From positions 394,896 through 429,248 of the forward strand of contig BFEA01000179.1 of the NCBI GenBank assembly GCA_003427395.1: a DNA stretch of 34,353 nt, read 5' to 3'. Below, one piece after another: positions 1 through 8,399 of the stretch. The notes beneath the pieces were generated by a model. That model ran no database searches. It was not told the origin of the DNA and saw only the letters and a list, made by a program, of their open reading frames with translations. The position numbers and the translations under genes were made by a program. Numbering within the stretch: position 1 is the stretch's first letter; every line of letters begins with the position of its first letter. The stretch comes from Chara braunii (lineage: Eukaryota; Streptophyta; Charophyceae; Charales; Characeae).

Positions 1-66
<66 letters not shown>

Positions 67-235
67 CGTGTAGAGTTTCCACGTTCTTGCCTCTGTTCCC
101 TCCACCGCTCCTTGCTCGTCCATCGCTTCCCCATCCCCGTCGCCTTCCCCCAATGTTCCACTCTCACCCCTCATATTCCCTCCTCCCCCTCCTCTTCCCC
201 CTCCCTCTACCGATGCGTGTCCATTCGCAGTTGCG

Positions 236-303
<68 letters not shown>
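1..303 (+). repeat. Left direct repeat flanking the Penelope-like element (candidate pseudo-LTR)
   Basis: Structure is (TC)n at about 1-62, a 177 bp C/T-rich unit at 63-240 starting TTCCCGTGTAGAG, then (TC)n at 241-303. The same arrangement recurs in the same orientation at 3804-4094, with the internal unit agreeing at roughly nine bases in ten by eye. Penelope-like elements are often flanked by direct repeats (pLTRs) created by head-to-tail partial copies, so this may be the 3' end of an upstream truncated copy. The alternative is a host (TC)n-unit array into which the element inserted. The 72 to 157 residue Ser/Leu ORFs read through it are translated microsatellite, not genes. Confidence 0.8.
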
Positions 304-306
<3 letters not shown>

Positions 307-308
307 GA

Positions 309-485
309 GACTTCAATCGTGACTCAGATCTCGAGACACAGATCAGGCCTGATCCGGACAACATCAGGATTGAGGCGCCCAGCTATGAAGACACAGGTGA
401 CAAAGAGGAGAGCTCGGAATCAAGTGATGGAAGTGAAGAGGACTCATCAGACACCTCCTCAAGCACTGAAGACCTATCGGGAAGG
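309..485 (+). pseudogene. Acidic Ser-rich N-terminal fragment of the Penelope-like protein
   Basis: Frame 3 is open from the TGA at 306-308 to the TAG at 486-488 and encodes about 59 residues rich in Asp, Glu and Ser (for example DGSEEDSSDTSSS). There is no Met in this frame, so the natural start is missing or lies upstream of the (TC)n junction. The downstream frame (frame 2) opens at 470, so a single frameshift near 470-485 joins this acidic segment to the GIY-YIG-containing segment. I infer it belongs to the same polypeptide because it sits directly upstream and its composition is protein-like and non-repetitive. Its function is unknown. Confidence 0.5.
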
Positions 486-1756
486 TAGATGGGCTACCAC
501 CTACGGGTGGACTCACCAGAGCACAGAAATGGGAGCAGATTCACAGATTGGCAACGACAATAGAATGTCTAGTGAATACGGGTAAGATAAGTAAATGTCA
601 ACAGTACAATATACAGTATAGACTTCTACTCATTTCACTAGCACTAGACGGAGAAGTACCATGGGCAGGACCGCTGGTTGACCTGTGGATAGCCCAGTAC
701 CAATCTATTGATTCGTTACTAACGGCAAGTTATAGTGTGAACGTTCTCATTTCGCCATGGTGCAGACACATGTACGTAGGTAAGAAAGGTAGAAAACCGA
801 AGAAGAGATGGTGTGAGCATGTGAACCTGGCTAGGAACCCGAATAGGGGCGCACAGCGTAAGTTATACAGTTGGCTACGGAAATTTGGCTGGGAAAAGTA
901 CGTTCTGATACCGATATGGACAGGAGTAAAATCTGAGGTGACAGCGATGGAGAATGCACTGATTAAGAGACTCAACCCATTCCTGAACACAAGGGGAAAA
1001 GGAAAGAAAAGTCGAAAGAATAGGCGAAGAAGGAGAGGGAAGAAACACAGGAGACGGTGCATAAATCAGAATATACCAATTTTGTTCAAAACGGTACGGT
1101 CAGGATACACAACTAGACTGACTAAACTACTGCAACCAAGAGCGACAATATACTGCACGGCGAGAAAATTGTGGAATGAAAAATGGAAAATAATTAAACA
1201 AACATTTGGCTCCACAATTATTGAAATTAACGACACAAAATTTCAATTAAAAGAATGCAGAAAGAAAATCGAACAAGGCTGTAAGCTTTGTGTAATCCAG
1301 CTTGTGTGTACAGGACCAAAAACGAACAAACATAGGAATATTTTGATTAACTGTCTTCGTGCACCTTGGAGAAGAAAGGAGCTGTATAAATTAACGCTGG
1401 ATGATATGATAATTCTCTTGTCAAAGGTGGGATCAATTACAGGAAAGAAACAACGAGGCACAATCAAAGGGATATTCACGAGAATTTCAAAAAAGAAATT
1501 TGCATTCAATATTAAGAGAAGGCTCATATTTAAAATTCCATTTGCGACAGATATCAATCTAAAGCAAGTCAGAAATGACACAGCAGAGGCGATAATTGAT
1601 AATGTGGAGAATAGGAATCTGGCCGTGGATTTATCTTCTCGCATGAGAGTAATGTTTTGAAAATCCAAAACGGTGGGTGAGATGTTGCATAATCATAGAC
1701 AGGTGATGAATAAACCACCTGACTGCGAATGCTCTATCTCAGCTACCAAAGATGGA
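470..1756 (+). pseudogene. Penelope-like element: GIY-YIG endonuclease domain and CxC motif segment
   Basis: The frame is open from 470 to a TGA at 1658-1660 and then, in the same frame, to a stop at 1754-1756. Counting residues from 548, YVG (76-78), RWCEH (87-91), a Leu-Tyr-rich helix (LYSWLRKFG, 106-114), MENALI (134-139) and LNT (146-148) match the order of GIY-YIG nuclease landmarks: the YIG strand, catalytic Arg, metal-binding Glu and distal Asn. The first GIY strand is not clear. A Lys/Arg-rich stretch at 151-170 could be a nuclear or nucleolar signal. After the TGA the frame continues as VGEMLHNHRQV and then PPDCECS, the CxC motif (codons 1724-1732) expected between nuclease and RT in Chlamys/Naiad elements. 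Such nucleases nick the target DNA for priming. Confidence 0.8.
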
Positions 1757-3221
1757 TGATCACCTCGCATGCAGATTGAGTGAAATTACGGACAATCAAC
1801 TGATATGGAATGCAAAGAACGTACCCCATGTGAACGCGAAAATAGGAAAGGAAGAGGTAAGGAAAACAATCCTACTCATAGACAAAAAGAAATATGACGA
1901 AGGAGATTATCTTGATATTTTTGAAGTCTGGAGAGTGAAAAGGAAACTGAAGCAATTGATCCTATCACCACTAGATAGGAATCCCGGGGAAACATTCGTC
2001 GAATGTCCAAAAATCTGGTACGAGAAGACAACTGATTTTTTCCTAAAATCGGAATATTATGAAATAGTTCAGCAAACAGAACCGGAAACTATTCAACTGG
2101 CGAGAAACACCTACCAAGGGTGTGGACTGGGAAAGATTGCCGAATGGCACGACAAAGGAACGTACGGTAACGCATATACAATACCTAAGAACAAAGATAC
2201 AACGAGACAAAGGCCAATTGTACCAACTTATAATGAACCTTCACAAAAAGCATAAAAAATCCTGGCAAGGGCAATAAACTTTATGTGCAGCACATGGAAA
2301 GTCGGCTTCTCGCTACAAGGAACTAATCAATTGGTTCCAAGATTGAGAGAATGTAACAAAACCGCTGGAGAAAAGTACAGACAAAATGCGGAACTGATAT
2401 GCGCCACCTATGATGTTAAGGACATGTTCTCTAACCTTGATCATACACATGTCCTTAACGCCATGCAATGGATGTTGAAGACGGCAAAAGAAAAACGAAA
2501 AACTCACCTATGCTATAAACAAAGGGGAAAGTACATGCCTATTTCATAGTGCAGGGAACACTACTTCGGCAAGTCAAGGGCGTACCAATGGGAAAGGGGT
2601 CAAGCCCGCCCATAGCAAACATGGTGTGCGCGTTTGATGAGCATAGATGGTGTTCGGAAATTGGACTGGACAGAAAACTCATTCACGGCATGAGGTTTGT
2701 TAATGACGTAATGATCATAATAATAGCAGATAAAAGAGATCACGAGAAAGAAGTAAAGTGCATGGAATCGTTCGCATCCTGTTACCACCATTCACTAAAA
2801 CCGGAATCAACATCAGAGAAAGGAAGTATGAAATGGATGTATCTTGAAACAACAATAACAAGGATGGATCACGAACCCCTCCTGAAGTGTACACAAACTG
2901 AAGAATGAAGGAACACTCCAGGAGGGGTTGTTGGGCTCTCTCTCTCTCAGGGCATTGCGTCACTTCAGGAGTGCAGGTTCAGAAAAGACAAAAGTGCTAG
3001 CGATAATTGGCACGTTTCACAAAATGTTGGCGAATACATATGAGGTCGCAGATCTGACCACGGTATTAAAGATGTTTTGTCGAGAACTCAGACTGATGGA
3101 ATACCCATGGAGAGTTACTCGAACGGCGATCTGGGCCTTCATCAGAAACTGCAAAGACACAAGAATACGGAATATATTTCGTGAGTACGTAGAAGCGAAA
3201 GAAACACCGAACTGGAATTGA
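1710..3221 (+). pseudogene. Penelope-type reverse transcriptase, four broken segments
   Basis: Segment 1710-2255 (frame 3) ends with the fingers motif IPKNKDTTRQRPIVPT, then a TAA at 2253-2255. The same frame resumes (ARAINFM) and carries motif A, YDVKDMFSNLDH (about 2410-2445). A frameshift near 2510-2547 moves to frame 2, giving QVKGVPMGKGSSPPIAN (motif B, about 2570-2620) and RFVNDVM (motif C region, about 2695-2715). A further shift near 2883-2895 returns to frame 3, with the thumb-like segment HFRSAGSEKTKV and IIGTFHKM up to the stop at 3219-3221. Motif C has VND where an FxDD-type sequence is expected, so the first catalytic Asp is Asn (a one-base G-to-A change). Motif spacing fits Penelope RT, not L1 or retroviral RT. 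Confidence 0.82.
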
Positions 3222-3800
3222 AAAGGTATAAACACGCAAGAAGGCGTACAAAAAATTTGAACGACAAACGAAAAAACGAAAAACTAAAAAACAAAAATCT
3301 ACAGATATAATAACGCAAGAAAGACCGTACGGATTTCCCAACATAAACGTGAAATGAAACGAATAAGAATCCCCAAGATGTTTCGGATGGCACGAAGATG
3401 GAAGTCGAAAGTACTCACCTGGAATTATAAATGACGAAACCCATGACCGCGTGAAAGACAAAATAAAAACATGAAACAAAACAAAATCATAACACAAGTC
3501 AGTATTCCACGACGGATATACAACGGAAATACGGCCATAGGGTTAGCCGGTAAATGTATGAGTACGAGTTTCAAGTACAGAGCAGAACTACGGGAGACAC
3601 AGAGAAAATGATGATGATACTGCAGCGCTGTGGACAAGTAGGTGGTGAGGGTAAGGAGAGTAGGGTATAAATTCAGAGACAGTGGCTGAAATGATTACCT
3701 GAGCAGTGAGGTAGAAGGGTAATCGCGACTGTGGTCGCATGCCATGGACAGGACGTGTATGCTGCGAAAGTAAAACCTCGCACGTGTTGTCTAATATTGC

Positions 3801-3803
<3 letters not shown>
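3222..3803 (+). other. 3' region of the Penelope-like element
   Basis: No long frame is open here. Short Lys-rich stretches just after 3221 could be a decayed basic C-terminal tail of the RT. The stretch ends at the (TC)n that opens the right direct repeat at 3804. I see no poly(A) tail, as expected for elements ending in short repeats. Confidence 0.5.
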
Positions 3804-3869
<66 letters not shown>

Positions 3870-4027
3870 CGTGTAGACTTTTCCACGTTCTTGCCTCCGT
3901 TCCCTCCGCCGCTCCTTGCTTGTTCATCGCTTCCCCGTCCCCGTCGCCTTCCCCCGATGTTCCACTCTCACCCTCATATTCCCTCCTCATTCTCCCTCTA
4001 CCGATGCGTATCCATTTGCAATTGCGA

Positions 4028-4094
<67 letters not shown>
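3804..4094 (+). repeat. Right direct repeat flanking the Penelope-like element (candidate pseudo-LTR)
   Basis: (TC)n at 3804-3866, a 164 bp unit at 3867-4029 starting TTCCCGTGTAGACTTTTCC, then (TC)n at about 4030-4094. It corresponds block by block to 1-303; small indels in the C-rich part account for the 13 bp length difference. It follows the element's 3' region directly. Confidence 0.8.
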
Positions 4095-4097
<3 letters not shown>

Positions 4098-4413
4098 ACA
4101 ACTTTCCTTTTCCCAATCCCGTCGCTAGTATTTCCCCGTTTTTCCTCCTACTTTTAGGCTTAGCAAGTGGTTCCTCGCTCCCCAATCCTCCTATCAAAAC
4201 TGACTCTGCATCCACCCCCTTCACCTCCTACCGCCCGTTCCAGCCTCACATCATTGCCCTCCTCTTGCTGGTTTTTACCCGCCATAGCCCCTCCCCCCTC
4301 CCCCACTATTACCGCTATTTCCCATTATACCACTTCGCCCTCCGCCTCCATTTCTCCTTATTTTGCGACCCCATTTTCTCCACTCTACCCTCCGCCTTTT
4401 AAAATAATGAAAC

Positions 4414-4415
<2 letters not shown>
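4095..4415. other. C/T-rich spacer without recognisable gene
   Basis: Pyrimidine-rich sequence between two microsatellites. Open frames across it are Ser/Pro/Leu-rich by-products of composition. Its first bases (TTGTACAACTTTCC) loosely resemble the start of the flanking 165 bp unit, so it may be a diverged unit of the same array. Confidence 0.4.
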
Positions 4416-4485
<70 letters not shown>

Positions 4486-4490
4486 CGCGC
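4416..4490. repeat. Compound microsatellite (CT)n(GC)n
   Basis: About 55 bp of CT dinucleotides pass directly into 20 bp of alternating GC at 4471-4490. The alternating GC block is a potential Z-DNA former. Confidence 0.95.
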
Positions 4491-4549
4491 TCATTATGAC
4501 CAGAAGACATGCAGCAGCGAAGGTCAGCCGGGAAAGTGCGATAAAAGAA

Positions 4550-4965
4550 AACTAAACGCATTTTGTAGATTGGGCGTTCATAAAGGCAAGAGGATGGAGG
4601 GGAGAAACAGGAGGGAGGAGGGACGGCGGAGGGAAAAATCAAAACGAAACGCATTTCTTGCGGAGGGACGAAGGGGGGAGGGACCAAGGAGGGAGTAGGG
4701 ACCAAGGAGGGAGGAGGGTCGAAGAAGGGAGGAGGGACCAAGGAGGATGGAGGGGCGAAGGAGGGGAAAACAAAAACGAAACGCATTCCGTGCGGATGGG
4801 GGCAAAGTTTGGGACCGAGCGAGCCAGGGTGCGCACGGGGGCACACACGCCCTCGTTGAGAACAAAAAACAAATGCAGTGGCAATGGTAGCGCAGGAGAG
4901 TACATAAAAAGAACACGAAATGCATTTTTTTTTAGGCGTTCAAAAAGGCAGGAAGATAGATTGCT
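4550..4965. repeat. G/A-rich interspersed minisatellite with an ACGAAACGCATT-type motif
   Basis: The motif AACGCATT or a close variant recurs near 4555, 4646, 4779 and 4918. Between the copies lie purine-rich blocks built from GGGACCAAGGAGGGAG-like units (4668-4760). The first and last units share a second motif, GGCGTTCA followed by AAAGGCA (about 4574 and 4936), so the whole looks like an expanded and diverged tandem array. No coding potential is evident. Confidence 0.6.
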
Positions 4966-5035
4966 TTCCAATCACGAACAGCGAGGGGCTACTTCCATCG
5001 TTAGTATGGGCAACGCATCGGCCAACCGGTGAGCC

Positions 5036-5215
5036 CCTCTTCTCTCTCTCTTTCTTTTACTATCTGTCTGTTGATCTCTTCCTCCCATTCTTCCAGTCCT
5101 ACTATTCTCGCGTTTTTCCCTGTCACCATACTCCCTTTCGAGTGCAAGGATGCACGTGGCCGCTAGCCCAGCCAGATCCAACCCGACGATCATCACCGAA
5201 CTAGGAGGAGAGATA
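5036..5215. other. Spacer, nothing recognised
   Basis: Mixed sequence with a short TC-rich start. No coding motifs, RNA gene or clear repeat seen. Confidence 0.4.
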
Positions 5216-5385
5216 ATTGCTATGTCACACAACACCGGATGGAGGTGATGACTGTGAAAATGGCCATGGACAAAGGCAACCAGTAGCAATGCCTCGACGG
5301 CAAACTCCAGAAAGATGACGACTGACTGCCAACGGGTAAAGCGGAGTGAACCCTCCACTAGAGCTTGGCTAGGTACGTCGCAGCT
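5216..5385 (+). repeat. Dispersed repeat family R1, copy 1
   Basis: The stretch GTGAAAATGG (5250) through GATGACGAC to CCACTAGAGCTTGGCTAGGTAC (to about 5375) matches, in order and at similar spacing, the segment at 23191-23313 in the same orientation. The copies are clearly diverged. The family is non-coding and not identified. Confidence 0.5.
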
Positions 5386-5673
5386 GATATTTACCAATCA
5401 CCATGATCAAATCATCATGAAGATGAACTATGTCATGATGACTACTGGGATGACGACGGTGCAATCATGAGAATGACTATAACCAGCAGCAGACCACCTA
5501 TGGATCCCTAACCGGCAGTCACGATGCAATGTTGATCACGAACACAACGGTGAAGACAATCATTATGAACCTCGGCGCTGAGGAGGACCACCTCCGTCGA
5601 GGACGATGGTCGTGCCCGATGAGCGAGACTACAGCTCTGATGAAAATGATGATGATGATGGCCCGCTGATGTG

Positions 5674-5713
<40 letters not shown>
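5674..5713. repeat. Compound microsatellite (CT)n(AC)n
   Basis: 17 bp of CT followed by 23 bp of AC dinucleotides, preceded by short GAT trinucleotide repeats at about 5645-5660. Confidence 0.95.
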
Positions 5714-5827
5714 TCCCATTCATGCTTCTTCGTCAGTCTTTCGGCCATGCCCGTAGCCATTGCCCTCGGGCGCAGCCCCTACTACTGAACCTGGCCAGAC
5801 CATTGCTCGAACGCGAAATTTGATGCT

Positions 5828-6105
5828 GCCATCAGATTCGCCATCCCTCCAAACCCCGAAATCGAATCTTTGTTTGCCTGTTTCCACTAAGAAACAGGCG
5901 AGATATGAGTCATTGCCCCCACCATATCCCAATCTTCCAACACCTCCGTGCACCCACTTTCACCTCTATCTCCTATCCTACTAATCTAGCATCCAAACTA
6001 ACGCCGCCATTCAACTCGCCTTACTACAAAACCCCAATTTCAAGTCTTACTTCGCCCGATTCCACTAAGGAACGGGCGAGCTATGCCCTCGTCCCCCTCA
6101 CCACT
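5828..6105 (+). repeat. Two diverged tandem units, each with a strong hairpin
   Basis: A unit of about 100 bp starting at 5828 (GCCATCAGATTCGCC) recurs at 6006 (GCCATTCAACTCGCC), period about 178 bp. Each contains a hairpin around a loop with CACTAA: 5876-5884 pairs perfectly with 5891-5899, and 6053-6063 pairs with 6069-6078 with one bulged A. The stems differ by paired changes (GCCTG/CAGGC against GCCCG/CGGGC), so the fold is kept while the sequence differs. Confidence 0.6.
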
Positions 6106-6289
6106 TTGCCTCCATCTTCTTCGTCGTCCACGTCGTCTTCTTCCTCCCGAATACAACACATCCCTACCGCTCACTTTCTGACAGCAGTTCAGACTGTCAA
6201 GAACTGCTAACCAAGGCCCACCCTGGACTTATACTTGTCATGCTTGCGCAAGGGCCATGCTAAAATTCCTAATATAGTTCCAATTTTAA

Positions 6290-6462
6290 CGGATGTCCCG
6301 AAGGACTGTGCCATGGGTAGTGGCTTAAGATACCAGCATAGAACTGGCCGGCTCCAAGTCATTCTGAATGGATTTTTAATGATATTCATCTGACCACACC
6401 TGGATTTGAACTCGGGCCTGTATTTCAACAGTTCATGGGTGTACCAACTGAGCTAGGCCCGT
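6290..6462 (-). mobile_element. tRNA-derived SINE, copy 1
   Basis: On the minus strand the head reads GGGCCTAGCTCAGTTGGTA (A box at 6442-6455) and, about 40 bp on, GAGTTCAAATCC (B box at 6402-6413). These are near-consensus internal RNA polymerase III promoter boxes. The intervening arm does not give a clean tRNA cloverleaf, and a body of at least 100 bp follows. The body contains GCCGGCC and GGTATCTTAAGCC, matched in copy 2. The 3' end is not sharp. Confidence 0.75.
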
Positions 6463-6470
6463 TATTTGCC

Positions 6471-6820
6471 TGGCCAGCCCCAATACCAGACGCAGGGGTC
6501 ACGACAGTCCGCTGCAGCCTCTGCTGGCACTCCCTCAGCCATAGTTCACCATCTTTCCGATCCCAGTGGGAAGGCTCACACTGCGACCCCAAATCTGCAA
6601 AATATGCAGATTTGGGACATGCCAATTCGAGGTTTTGGGCATGGTTCATGTCACACTGTTGTTCCTTTTTAGATGGGACCAAGCCCTGGCCGTCTGCAGC
6701 AATGGCGATTGGTCCTTTGCTGGTCACACGACGCCATCCATAACTGTGCAAGAACTCTTGTGAACGAATCTTCACCAATTCTCAAAAAAAAAAATTAAAA
6801 AAACATAGGGCATTTGCGGT
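6471..6820. other. Spacer, nothing recognised
   Basis: Unique-looking sequence with an A-rich run at 6784-6805. Short ORFs on both strands lack recognisable motifs. Confidence 0.4.
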
Positions 6821-7152
6821 CACCTCCAGCGGTGGCCGCAATTTCCTTGGCCCCGCGGCTCCACAGGCCGCTGACAAATGGGCACACAGATGGTACGTCC
6901 GGGAATTCGGTAAAATCCATATCACCAATCTTGTCCTTCACGGGCCCCAACGGGTATGCTCACACGTGTACCTCTCATGACAGATCGTGGGTGTACCAAT
7001 TGTACTAGCCAGCGGGCCTCAGCGCCGGTTCCAAAACCAGCATCGGCACCGGCCCCATCAACGTGCCACACTCAGTTCCCGCAGCAGATCGTGGTTGGTG
7101 GACGCCACACCTGCAAAGAGGCACCCGATACTCAATTTTTCTTCCGTCTTGT

Positions 7153-7456
7153 GGACCAGTCACCCAGCAGCTCACACACACGTTAAACTCCTCGGCCCGT
7201 GCTCTGTCTCTTATACACATCTAGATGTGTATAAGAGAAGCAGCTCACACACACGTTAAACTCCTCGGCCCGTGCTTCAACAGGGGCAGAATAAAGGAGT
7301 TCCGCCATCATCCCGAATACACAGGGACCCAAATGGGCCCCGGACCAGTCANCCAGCAGCTCACACACACGTTAAACTCCTCGGCCCGTGCTTCAACAGG
7401 GGCAGAATAAAGGAGTTCCGCCATCATCCCGAATACACAGGGACCCAAATGGGCCC
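7153..7456 (+). repeat. Locally triplicated segment around an adapter (probable assembly artefact)
   Basis: The unit containing CAGCAGCTCACACACACG and CTCCTCGGCCCGTGC occurs at 7153-7203, 7240-7340 and 7342-7456. The second and third copies are essentially identical over about 100 bp, and the third has an ambiguous base at 7352. An adapter separates the first from the second. The related locus at 23580 has one copy. Confidence 0.8.
7204..7238. other. Embedded Nextera mate-pair junction adapter (Tn5 mosaic ends), contamination
   Basis: 7204-7222 is CTGTCTCTTATACACATCT, the Tn5 19 bp mosaic end. It is followed at once by its reverse complement AGATGTGTATAAGAGA (7223-7238), so 7207-7238 is a perfect 32 bp palindrome. 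This is 35 of the 38 bases of the Nextera mate-pair circularisation junction. It is a library artefact, not biology. Confidence 0.97.
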
Positions 7457-7499
7457 GCCAAAGAGAAGCACGTGCTCAAGGTCCTCAACTGCTGTGACG

Positions 7500-8050
7500 A
7501 CCACTTCACGTGGATGGCAACCGATAGCCCCTGCAGCCTATGCTGGCTGGCACCCCGCAAAAAATCCCTTGTACCGACGCTAGTGCTGCATCCCAGAGAC
7601 GGTAACGACACCTAAAATAACTAAGAACAATAAAAAAGAAGAAAAGAACAAAAATGCGAACACGGGAATCGGTGCTTTGGGGAGGGAGATTGTCGACGTC
7701 CCCTCTCAGTTCCGTCAACCGGGCCCACGGATGGGCCAGCAACAAAACCAAGGGGGATAGCCCCGCCGGGCCCTCAATCTCTTGGCATCTTCAACCGCTC
7801 CAATGCTCCATCACCGCCGGTCGCCGCCCTCAATCCTCGTACCTCCGCTCTGAAAGTCCAATATCGTAACAAATAGAACCACACCCAAGGCTGGCATTGG
7901 CAGCCGCACAACCTCATATAACGGGTGTCACGAGGCATGTGGGTACACCTACTGACCAGACCTGCGGTCGTCGAACCTCAACTCCTATCGGACGATGCCC
8001 AAGTGTCGGTTATAGTCGTCGTGTGTACCATCCACCGAACTGTCCAAAGA
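7500..8050. other. Inner part of R2 copy A, non-coding
   Basis: No matching block was found at the second R2 locus for most of this interval, and no protein motifs are seen. A minus-strand A-box-like string lies at about 7940-7960, without a convincing B box. Confidence 0.35.
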
Positions 8051-8157
8051 AAAAAAACTTTTAATCCTGGATTAATCAAACATATAAAAAAGAAAGTGAT
8101 CGGCAACTGCGCCGCCCTTACAACCATCAAATAAGAAAGAGATCACACGCGCCTTCA

Positions 8158-8293
8158 AATTGTGCGCCCACACTCTCTCTACTTCTACTCAATCACTCAG
8201 TCAGCCTGAACAAAACACAAGCGCGAATTGTGCGCCCACACTCTCTCTACTTCTACTCAATCACTCAGTCAGCCTGAACAAAACACAAGCGCG
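8158..8293 (+). repeat. Perfect 68 bp tandem duplication
   Basis: 8158-8225 and 8226-8293 are identical by eye, starting AATTGTGCGCCCACAC and ending CACAAGCGCG. The related segment at 24490-24515 has a single copy, so the duplication is recent or an assembly effect. Confidence 0.9.
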
Positions 8294-8399
8294 ACTTGCG
8301 TGGTGTACTTACATTTCGAACAAAACTTATTTTCTGTCACTTGCAAAACCAGGGCAGATACCCTTGTAAGGGTATTCCCACCGACAACGTGCGTGACAG

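Larger units (their letters stand above)
304..3803 (+). mobile_element. Degenerate Penelope-like retroelement with N-terminal GIY-YIG domain (Chlamys/Naiad type)
   Basis: The element reads, in order: an acidic Ser-rich region, a GIY-YIG endonuclease-like domain, a basic stretch, a Cys-x-Cys motif, and a Penelope-type reverse transcriptase. Endonuclease before RT is the permuted order described for the Chlamys and Naiad clades; canonical Penelope elements carry it after RT. The reading frame is broken by frameshifts near 485, 1745-1760, 2510-2547 and 2883-2895 and by in-frame stops at 1658-1660 (TGA) and 2253-2255 (TAA), so this is a dead copy. Coding similarity starts almost at the (TC)n boundary with no in-frame ATG, suggesting 5' truncation. 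About 580 bp after the last RT segment form the 3' untranslated part. Clade assignment rests on domain order and motifs, not on a tree. Confidence 0.85.

Noticed and set aside
302-340. CTGATGAG right at the left (TC)n boundary, resembling a hammerhead ribozyme core as found in Penelope pLTRs
   Set aside because: The downstream core would be GAGA instead of GAAA, stem II is at most 2 bp, and the right repeat has no equivalent motif.
87-4499. Long Ser/Leu-rich or Arg/Glu-rich ORFs on both strands
   Set aside because: They are translations of (TC)n/(GA)n microsatellites and pyrimidine-rich DNA; dinucleotide repeats keep several frames open.
6402-6455. Functional tRNA gene on the minus strand
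   Set aside because: The A and B boxes are good, but the anticodon and acceptor arms do not form a clean cloverleaf and a repeated non-tRNA body follows.
7204-7238. Long perfect palindrome as a biological cruciform, terminator or transposon end
   Set aside because: It equals the Nextera mate-pair junction sequence and is better explained as library contamination.
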